64,000 bases of DNA from Symbiodinium natans (Eukaryota > Sar > Dinophyceae > Suessiales > Symbiodiniaceae): the NCBI GenBank assembly GCA_905221605.1, contig CAJNDS010000089.1, positions 155,001 to 219,000 of the forward strand. The letters run 5' to 3'. This document shows positions 55,611 through 64,000 of this stretch, in pieces. The position numbers and the translations under genes are program-made. Every line of letters begins with the position of its first letter. The stretch's first letter is position 1. The notes under the pieces are model-generated. The model had not been told where the DNA came from. It worked only from the letters and a program-made list of their open reading frames with translations, and ran no database searches.

Positions 55611-56183
55611 GTACATATGCTACCCTCTGCTATCTACCTTTTTGGTGCCTTTCGGTGACAAATGTTGTCAGCTTTGTCTGTATGCTTCGGATTGTTTCAT
55701 GCGTTTGGTATTATTCAGTATTCTCGGTTGGCTTCAGAGTGCTTTACTGAATTTAATATCTTCAGTTCCTCTGTGTATGTTTGCTAGATGTATGAACATC
55801 AGTCGGAACAAAAGCAAATCAACACCACGCCAACCACCACGACAGATTCTCCTCCAAATTGGTTCCGCAGGCGGTTTTGATTAAAGCCGGCTGGTGTTTA
55901 CAGCATGGTCTCGGTCGGGCCCAGGTCAGGGAAGTACAGTTCGCGGCTGTTTTGGGAATCTTGGTTCTTTGTTCCCTTGCATCCTGTTAATCATGGCTCG
56001 CGTCAATTTGCATGGGTCAAGTCAAATCATGTCAAATCTAGGCAAGATTCACCAGGAAGATTGCCACTCCAATTTGTATTCAACGCTGACTATCAGATGG
56101 CGGGGACAATGGCTAAGGACAACTGTTGGGGCAAATGAGAGGAGCGATAGGCCGGATGCGCCGAATGGCAGTTGCAGGCACCC

Positions 56184-56212
56184 CTAAACCCTAAGTCCTA
56201 AATCCTAAACCC
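56184..56212. repeat. CCCTAAA-type heptads
   Basis: CCCCTAAACCCTAAGTCC then TAAATCCTAAACCCC: about four degenerate telomere-type units outside any gene I could recognise. Confidence 0.75.
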
Positions 56213-58469
56213 CATATAACGAAGGACCGCTACAGGGACAGCTGCTGGGACCTTTGTGATGGATGCGGGGAAACCTAAACATGTAGCGGCGGCGGATGTC
56301 TTGCCCGAACGCTTGACTGTTTAACAAGATACTAGGGCTGTAAGAAGGCTGTATTCAGAATGAACATAAGCTGAATTTGGTTTCTCAGATGTTCGGCATA
56401 TTTCCGGTAGCGAAGTTAACGTTTAACATGCGTTCAGAGAGCAAGAGAGTTTACAGACCTCGAAAATTAGAATGTTTCATCTCGCTTCTGAAATGAACAG
56501 CATGTTAAGTTGAATCTGGGGTCTTGCCCCAACTTTACTTTGTTCAATAGCTGGAGTATTACCAAGTTCCTGTAAACGAAGACAAGGCTTAATCACGACG
56601 CTCAGAAGTATGAAGAAATGCATCCGCCGTTTTTTCAACACCGTGCAGAAGTAACAGCATTTTTGCATTTCCAATGCCTTGCCTTTTGTACTTTCCCAGA
56701 GAATGCCTCCCAGAATTCCCGCAGAGTACCCCTGGAGTGAGAGAGTCCCGCTGACTCTGCCTGGGGTGGCCACCCCAAGACCATCTCGCACTGTCTCTCA
56801 GAGTATCCCTAGAGTGACCGATTCCTCGATTTCTTCTTCAAATCGGCCTTGCAGGTGCAAATCGCCATCTGAAGTTGTTGTTAAATGATGAAAGCAAGGC
56901 TTCTCGCTTAGCATTGTGGGGGAACATTCTATGTTGAAGCTTTACCTTCCACACTCGGACGACGTTTCATCAATTAATTCCCTTCGTGGAATTGAAATAT
57001 GGCCGCCGTGGGATCCGGCATTTCATGAGGGGCAACAACGACTTTCGGAGAGGAATAGCGGAAGTTTGGCTGCATTCGCAGGCATCTCAGATGCCGAGGA
57101 GGCGGGCCGCATTCGCCCAACTTTGGCAGTCTGACACATGTGACCGTGGCAGGGTTGCTGAGTCGTCACTTTGTCACATGGCTTTGTTTCTGGCATCCCG
57201 CACGCATGGGAACCTATGTAGACCCAATCGCCACTAGCAGCTAGCAGCTCCAAAGGCAAGAGTCAAGCACGGCCGATGAGTCATTGTCAGGTCAAGGCCC
57301 TCTTCCGTGCTGCTGACTTTGCGGAACAAGATGCCCAGCTCAAGGCAGAGTGCTGGGCAGGTGCTGATGTGTCGAGCGTGAGCAGATCAACCGCTGTTTG
57401 CTCTCTTGTTGCCTTTCGCCGCTGCAGGGCATGCATGAGTCCCAAGTAAGTTTCCAGAGCAGGGTCTACTTGCGGCTCACGCACATGACGCACATGGACA
57501 AGGGTTGAACCACACACCATGTACCATGAGATCCCATGGACATAAGCTCAACTCTTCGTCATTTCACAATCGGTGTGTCCTGGAGCATGGCGGCTTCGTC
57601 TGGATCCCAGCTGTCCACGCAGCGTCTTGTGCTTCTTCTGCAATCTCAATATCATGCTTTGTGCTTCGTGTCGCAGTCTACTTGAGAAGAAAGTCAATCA
57701 GAGGCTCCGGCCCGGCAGCCGCGGTTCGTGCTGTACCCAGCAAAGAAGCAGCTGTTGTGTGAGCAGGAGTAAGGCTGCCAAGGGAGGAGCTACGGAGTTA
57801 CGCGTGTTGCTCGGGTCTTCGAAGAAGTACAAAGTAGCAGTGGGATGCAACGAGCCCCGGCCTTCACGATGGCCCATTGGCTCAAGGGGTGTAGGCTCTG
57901 CCCAAGATTGAGCGAGTGGTTGGCAGGTGAGTTATTCACAGGTCATCCGAAAACAGCCTCCGAGTTCCTGAACACTCTTAGCTCTAGAGCTGAAGCGACG
58001 AGTAGTCATATGACTTCTGCATACTTCTGCCGCGTTCTGCCTGTTTGCACATTAGGGGCTTTGAATGCTTGTGCTTGCGTCATGGCCTGCGTGGCGATGG
58101 AAGATGCAGATGTGCACGTCCCGCAAGAGGACGAGGCAGCTTTAAAGTCAAAAAATCAAGTCTGACAGCAAGCGCTGCCTGCACAGGAACCAGTTTCTTC
58201 TCCACGCAGCACAATTCAAGTCCAGTTCGGGAAGGAGGCGGCTCCATTCATGTTTGCAGTTTACATGTGCTATTGGAACTCTATTCCCCTGGCTTGCGCA
58301 TGGCATCATGTGCGCCCCTCCAAGATTGCACACGTTTCCCGACCCAAGGACCAACCACGAGACCGCCTCAGTCTGAGCAACGGCCAGCTATCGGCAGTCT
58401 TGGCACAACATCATCGGGAGCTTCCCCGTCCACGCTGTGATAAAGTGCAAGGGGCGACAGGTAGCTTGT

Positions 58470-60655
58470 CCCAGACTGTTGCGACAGACCTTCACCATCT
58501 TTGTCCTACCCTGGAGGAGCTCATCCGAAAGCTCGAAGTTCAGGATGACATCCTGAGCCAGATCTTGATCAAGCGCCATGCCCTGTTCTTCCACGAATTG
58601 TCTGGATCATGTCGTGACGCTTGTTCTCCTTGTCTTGGAAAACTATGGCAACTCCACACAGCATATCCGGCCTAGAGAAACAAGAGATTCACACCGCACG
58701 CCCAGCCCTTATATTTGTATATAGGGAGATGGCCTGTATGTCCGATCCCAAGGTGCGGGGAGTCCAGGGAAGCTGGGACTTTGTGTTTGAGTTCACCCGC
58801 AAGGTGTGTGCGTGACAGCTCGCACGAGGTCAAATCCGCCCCGCAGACCCTCAACTGATGTTTAGTGCGCGATTCCATGCTTCATCACGTTTCCTTGTTT
58901 TGGATTTTGATCCCCACAGTTCTTAATCTGACTGCTACTGCTGAATCTGTGTGAAGTGCAGGAGTCCTTCCCGAGCATTGTCTGCGCAGACGACGGATAT
59001 GGAGGGCAACTTTGTCCGAGTCTAGGAACAACATCTGTGCGAACAGCTGCCGAGGTTTTTTTTTTTGTGATTTTTGTGCGCGCGCCGTTGCTCGACCGTA
59101 TCTTACAATCTCTTACGGAGACCATCTACTGTGGTCTCCATGCAGTAGACCTGGACAGCAGAGTCTCAGGTATTTCGGCCATGTCGAACTGCTCGGAGGA
59201 TGGGGCCATGAAGCCGATGCCAACCAAAGCGACGAGCGACGACTTGCTGCCAGATTCCGCGAGCGAAGCGGAGTATGTAGCCGGCCTCAAAATTCAAAAT
59301 TAAGATAGCATTCTGACTCATGATAGACCAACTCCATTCAAGCTCCCAGCCAAAGCAACATGATGTTCGTCAGGTTCTTCGCAAACGCCCCAGCGTGCAG
59401 TTCTCGGAACGCAGCTCGCGGCGTTCCCCAACCCCTCGAAGTTCCTTCACGCCCAAACTGTTCAGCACGTATCTTGGTTCAGCACTAGCAGGAAGTGGCG
59501 CATTGACCTTAGACCCGGGGTAAGCCAACCCTCCCAAATGCTTTTAGGACCTCAATAGTCCCAAATCATCCTGAGGCAAAGTTTTTGGGTCAACAAACTC
59601 GACATGTTCATGTAACCTCCCTCAACACCCGACAACCTAAAACCTGAACCCTTAACCGAACCTTAGCCTTAACCCTTAAGCCTTTCTCTGAAGCTTTTTG
59701 TCTGTGTGCTTGCGTGAATTTGCATGCTGCTCCGAGGTTTTCGCAAGCAGACTTGAAGCTGAGGGAAAGCGCCGACAATGCGCAGGGGATCAACTGCAGA
59801 AGAAAGTTTTCAACTGCCAAGGGAGTCAGCCTGGGGCACATGCGTCTTCCGCAGAGCTGCTGGCAAAGCCTGGTCAACCACCCTCTGTTCGACTGGTTCT
59901 TTGCAATGGTGGTCCTTTTGAACGCCATCTTCATTGGGGTTGACGTGCAACTGAGCATCGGAAGTATGGAAGTTCGGCCAGTGTTCATTCAGGTGCTACA
60001 GTACTGCTTTACCACACTCTTCACGGTCGAGCTCATACTGCGATTTATAGCGAATGGAGTGCACCTCTTCTGCCAAGAGGACTGGATGTGGAGCCTGCTT
60101 GATGTCTTTATTGTGGAAACTTGGCCGGAAGATGGATTCTAGAGTTGGCGCAAGCTTTTGCTAACTTCATTTAGCTTCTAGGTAAAAACCGCGTGGTCCA
60201 AGCACTGTGCTGTACCGGCAGCTCCCTGATTTCTGAAGATGGGGAGCCGGCTTCTGAAACGCCCTGAAACGTGGAACGTTGCCTCAGGCAACTTCCCTTT
60301 GGGAGATCGTAGTTGACGTCGTGACTGCCCTCGAGGCCGTGGATTCCAACGTCGACAAGATCGCTGGCGTTTCGAGCTTGAAAGTCTTCCGTATCATTCG
60401 CATCACGCGCATCGTGAAGACAGAGCCTCGACCTTGAAGTGAAATTAGGGCACCTCCTGCTGTTCAGCCCCCACCGCTCACTGCTCGTGATGATTGCGCC
60501 TTGCGTTGAACAAGCTCTCAATCTCCGAGCTCTCTCCGAGATTCTTTTGTGGCACCATGTGGCACATGAAGTCCTGAAAGGTAAACTGAGAAGAACTGCT
60601 GCAGCAAGAATGTTTGCGTGTTTGCCTGTTTGCGTGTTTGCGTGGGCGTGTGCGC

Positions 60656-60687
<32 letters not shown>

Positions 60688-63491
60688 GGGTGTGGGTGTG
60701 GGTGTGCGCGTGCGCGTGCGCGTGTCCGCGTGCGCGCGTGCGCGCGTGTGCCCGTGTCCATGTGTGCGCGTGTCGTGTGTGCCCGTGTGCACGTGTGCCC
60801 GTGTGCCCGCGTGCTTGCGCATGCCCTGTGCGTGCGTGCTTGTGCGTGTGCATGCGCACTCTATCGGCTTTATCGAACAGTATCGCCGTGCCAAACCCTC
60901 GATGCGCTTCTGCTTCTGCCTTTACTAAGGGTAGTTCGGACTGCAAAGCCAGGCTTTGGTGAGCTAGGCTTTCACTAAGCTATAGCTTTGCTGTACTCGC
61001 CCGGGGCTCCTGGTCTGGGTCTCCTACCTAGAGAATCAATCCTGCACTCCCACAAAGCGTATCGCCCAATCCGGGTAATCCTTAAACTGTGCATCACAAT
61101 GCTTCATTTGCTTAGTGGGGATTTCGTTTTGAAGGTCTAGTGCTTTCAAGCTGCAGCTTGGCATTGCTCATCAGTGCATATTGGGATATTGGGAGCTTTC
61201 AGAATCGAGCTGCTTACTCGTTGTAGAACATTTTGCCGGACATCGCATGACCTAGATACAGCTGATGCGCGTCTTCCGATTCGTCATGGCCTTTCGGACG
61301 CTGATCTCGTCCATCATCCACACCTTGAAGGCCATTTGTCTGGCACTAAACGATTGGTTGAGTTCAAACCACAAAACACATCCGCTCGCTTCGCAATTGA
61401 CTGAGCAGAGCGGGTTGTGGGGAGAACACATCGTACTGCGTGGCCATGCATGGTCTTGCCTGCTTCCGGTGAGGAATCTCGAGTGTAGCCTCGTGATTCA
61501 ATATGATTCATACGCCCCAACTTCGGATGCAGGCACTCTTCTGGGCGTTGATCTTGCTGCTGATGATCGTGTACGTATTTGCGGTACCTTGGTTGCAAAA
61601 AGTCCACAACCACACCAGTTTCGTACTTCCTAGGACCTTTGGCCGGAGTTGAAGGAAGTCGTGGGCCTGGTTTGATCCAGCTTTGCGGCCAGGTCTTGTT
61701 CACACAGGCTGTGAACGCTCACATCTACGACCCGGAGGCTGGTTTTGAAAGCACTGACGACACTCAGATGTGAGCATTCATCGTCAACGGCATCCCTGGA
61801 TGCGCAGGTGACCGTGCTGTCCACAAGCAGTTTGGAGAACTCCTTGAAATATTTTGGCTGCCAGGTATGCATTAAGAAAGAAGCAGAGTAAGATCTTGAC
61901 CTTGGTGATGCGCATCCTTCCTGGCGCGCAAGCAAACTGTCTGTTCATGACTAAAGCCGTGTGCATCAGAACACCAGCACAGGCGCAGTGTAGAGTCTTC
62001 TCCCCTTGCACCAAGGCTCACTTCCTGAAACGATGCTGAGTTTGTTCATGGCCATTGCGAATGGAGTTAGCTGGGAAGAGATCTTGAATCCCCTGCGGGC
62101 GATTTCAAGCGCTTGGGTCTTTCTATTTCTCTTCTATGTGGCGTTTACGCAACGAGTTGGCACTAGACATGTTTTTGGTCTCATGTCCTGAGCCGGAAGT
62201 TCATGGTGCTCAGTGAAGCTGAGAGCCAGGTATTTCGCTGTGCTAAATGCAACTCAGCTGCACAGATCACGTTAGGGAGGGCTAGCACTGAGCAAGTCCT
62301 TTCTGGGAATGTTGCGCTAGAATTCTGCAGAATCCCGTGACAAGTCGCTAGCACCCCTGTTGGTTACGTTTTGTGGAGGCAAGCCAGGTTGTCAGCCTTC
62401 AACCCTTCAACCATCAAGGAGCAACTTCTAGACAGCGGGTGGGAAAGTTGTTGCTCGATACAGGTGTGCGTGGAAGGCTGTCAGGTGCCATTGGAAGGGC
62501 GAAGGGCAATGCAACGCTTTTCTCACGAAATCCAACGCTTTAGCTACCATGGTGAGCCCCGATGCGACACTTGTGGCGAAGCAGCGGCTTGAAAATGCAT
62601 AGGGCAATCTTAAAACTTGGTATGTTCCTCTCGCATGCACGGGAGAGTTTCAAACCACCGCCAGGTTACTTTGCCCCTTTGGGGATGTTTGCACGCCAAA
62701 GTTCTACAAAAGAGGTCAACTGACTGCTTGCCCTCTCCCCTCCCCCAGGGTTCTAGGCCCGCATAGGCCCGCTTTCCCCTTTCGGTTCAATTTGCTTGCG
62801 CTCACTTGGGTTCTTGATGAACCTCCTCTTTACAGTTTTTGGAGACAGACCCCTAGTATGTGGAGACGGTGGTCTTCGTCAAATTTTGGTAATAAAAATT
62901 TTGGTGGCCAAATGAGGTCGTAACTGGGGTGTTCTGCCAGTCAGATTCTTGGTTCTGCAATGGTACAGTGTTTTTTGTGCTTTCATATTGGTGCCCAATC
63001 GCTGCAGCTGCGTTCAACTAGTTTGCGGCGCACGCGTTGCTTGGGAACCAAAGAGCAAGCATAGGCAATCGACAGCGCCCAAAATGATCATGCCACGCTC
63101 GTGCAATCCATGCTGGCCAACAAGGACTGTTCGGGTTGAGGGCATCAAATAGCATCTGGCTTGGATTGTGTTTGCGCTCGTGACATGTGCAAGTTCAATA
63201 GCCTACCCCCGGACGATGTTGGCAGGAAGCGCACTTGCACGAAATAAGAGCCTTGTTCAGCACCTTGGCATGTGCACTTGCGATGTTCGTTCGTGAGAAA
63301 ACGATGCAGTGCTGCATGGTTGGTTCGTAGCACTGACACCGTGGCCATGTTGCGTTTCCTCTTGGAAATCAATGTTGGACTGAGGCAAGCTGGGTGCGAC
63401 GGACTCTGGTGTTATCACTTACGCAATGTTTGAGGAGAAGATTGACTCACCCGCCGTGCGTGAGTACTTCGAAACCCTTGGGCTGGATGTT
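58470..63491 (+). CDS. Single-domain voltage-gated cation channel with EF-hand region
   Basis: Six-helix channel subunit. Likely N-terminal exons: near 58480-58565 (TLEELIRKLEVQDDILSQ), near 59190-59290 and 59374 to about 59480 (VLRKRPSVQFSERSSRRSPT). Core exons in phase: 59855-60112 (S1 FDWFFAMVVLLNAIFIGVDV; S2; start of S3), 60306-60422 (S3 end and S4, KVFRIIRITRIVK, basic every third residue), 61262-61330 (S4-S5 linker), 61533-61583 (S5, ALFWALILLLMIVYVFA), 61693-61737, 61808-61856, 62016-62148 (pore GSLPETMLSLFMAIANGVSW, then EE, then S6), 62230-62248, 62917-62943 (VVTGVFCQS), 63065 to about 63127 and 63385-63491 (ATDSGVITYAMFEEKIDSP, EF-hand-like). Donors: GT 60113 and 61584; GC 61331, 61738, 61857, 62149, 62249 and 63492; GA 60423 and 62944. 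Four subunits would form a pore. Carboxylates beside the filter suggest Na+ or Ca2+ selectivity. The C-terminus lies beyond the window or was missed. Confidence 0.85.
60423..61261 (+). other. Channel intron with GT/GTGC arrays
   Basis: 839-base intron (GA donor, AG acceptor) between S4 and the S4-S5 linker. From about 60618 to 60855 it carries GT, GTGG and GTGCGC units. The Val/Cys/Arg frames on + and His/Thr frames on - across the array are artefacts; removing the interval joins IVKT to LMRVFRFV. Confidence 0.8.
62230..62248 (+). CDS. 19-base micro-exon, S6 of the channel
   Basis: G plus TAT TTC GCT GTG CTA AAT, between AG at 62228-62229 and a GC donor at 62249. It completes the T codon left open by the exon ending 62148 and supplies YFAVLN, the middle of S6 expected by the family. 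Confidence 0.7.
62917..62943 (+). CDS. 27-base micro-exon, end of S6 of the channel
   Basis: Between AG at 62915-62916 and a GA donor at 62944; encodes VVTGVFCQS. It joins YFAVLN upstream and AIDSAQNDHATLVQSM downstream without phase change. The intron before it is 668 bases. Confidence 0.7.
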
Positions 63492-63599
63492 GCCAGTGAT
63501 CAACTGGCATACGTTTCCGGTGATGGTTGCCTATGGTTGTCTTTGTCGGGTCTATCTGTGACGTGTTAGGCTTCGTTCGCACGGTGCTTTCAAGCACGC

Positions 63600-63737
63600 A
63601 ACAGATATAACGTGTCCGTAGAGACTATCAAGAAGGAGTGGCTGCGAACGGGCATACCATCTTATCTTCAAGAGGAAGCGGAAACATACCTACGACTGCA
63701 GCAAGAGACCAACCGCACGACAACGACAACGACAACG

Positions 63738-63818
<81 letters not shown>

Positions 63819-63831
63819 GCAGCCGCAGCCG

Positions 63832-63880
<49 letters not shown>

Positions 63881-64000
63881 TGAGACTGCAACAGCAACTG
63901 CATCATCAACAACAGCAACAACAGCAACAACAAGACCAACTCAAGTTCAATCTCAAAACGTAGCTTCGCAACAACAAGCTAGCGGTGTACGGCGAGGGCG
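63600..64000 (+). CDS. Open frame through a CAG/CAA tract, runs off the window
   Basis: A frame open to the window end reads YNVSVETIKKEWLRTGIPSY, LQEEAETYLRLQQETNRTTT, then a long Ala run with Thr, then RPTQVQSQNVASQQQASGVR. The region before the repeat has coding texture (amphipathic, Glu/Lys/Arg-rich). In this frame the repeat is GCA (Ala), not CAG (Gln). It follows the last recognised channel exon and could be a later exon, a separate gene or an intronic chance frame. Confidence 0.4.
63736..63930. repeat. (CAG)n / (CAA)n trinucleotide tract
   Basis: ACGACA units pass into about 25 CAG units, then CCGCAG, then CAACAG and CAACAA mixtures to about 63930. Polymorphic length is likely. Confidence 0.95.

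Larger units (their letters stand above)
55086..58420. other. Region without confident genes
   Basis: Contains an AT microsatellite at about 55569-55610 and a CCCTAAA-type patch at 56184-56212. Some frames have weak coding texture (RRGIRHFMRGNNDFRRGIAE near 57000; MAHWLKGCRLCPRLSEWLAG near 57866), but none has motif, border and phase support together. The channel gene downstream may begin in this interval. Confidence 0.4.

Noticed and set aside
57862-57886. Resemblance to the dinoflagellate spliced leader (GCCCATTGGCTCAAG)
   Set aside because: It matches the leader's 3' end for only about 11 bases, with a gap before that. Too weak to call a leader relic.
60171-60978. Long His/Thr and Val/Cys frames over the GT/GTGC array
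   Set aside because: They lie in the channel intron between S4 and the S4-S5 linker; removal restores the protein.
1-64000. tRNA, rRNA, CRISPR arrays, bacterial promoters or terminators
   Set aside because: I saw none; the sequence has eukaryotic exon structure. A covariance-model scan would be decisive for RNA genes.

Overview
The window looks like nuclear DNA of a dinoflagellate, most probably a symbiodiniacean. No long open frames, operons or ribosome binding sites are visible. Protein similarity is broken into exons of about 15 to 390 bases that join in phase only if introns may begin with GC, GA or GT and end in AG, usually followed by G. I reconstructed about fifty such junctions by eye: roughly half start GC and the rest divide about evenly between GT and GA. 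TTTAGGG/CCCTAAA telomere-type heptads recur, mostly inside introns. Almost every gene lies on the + strand. These are known dinoflagellate traits; the species is my inference.

Layout. 1-5.5 kb: no gene recognised. 5.5-9.3 kb: a condensation-domain (CoA-dependent acyltransferase superfamily) protein whose last intron is a 47-base run of telomere-type repeats. 9.9-13.4 kb: a 12-helix major facilitator (MFS) transporter, reconstructed from start to stop. 14.6-17.8 kb: a second, different MFS transporter. 17.8-24 kb: sparse exon candidates. 24.2-30.4 kb: a Met/Gln-rich protein with three CCCH zinc fingers. 31-35 kb: low-complexity DNA, a minus-strand AAA+ ATPase exon, dinucleotide and trinucleotide arrays. 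35.6 kb: a 50-base near-perfect hairpin. 36.9-37.4 kb: the end of an unidentified basic protein. 37.8-45 kb: exons of a protein with two PAM2-like motifs and a WW domain. 45.5-46.1 kb: a small two-exon membrane-anchored protein. 46.7-52.5 kb: unidentified exons. 52.6-53.3 kb: an AT-rich island. 54.4-55.1 kb: a frame-broken minus-strand coding relic. 58-63.5 kb: a single-domain voltage-gated cation channel with an EF-hand-like C-terminus. 63.6-64 kb: a CAG/CAA tract.

The genes do not form an evident pathway. Two themes stand out: membrane transport (two MFS proteins, one cation channel) and post-transcriptional control (CCCH fingers, and PAM2 motifs that in known proteins bind poly(A)-binding protein). 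Exon borders were inferred from protein-family fit, phase and the permissive splice rule, not from transcripts; where only one border is firm this is stated.
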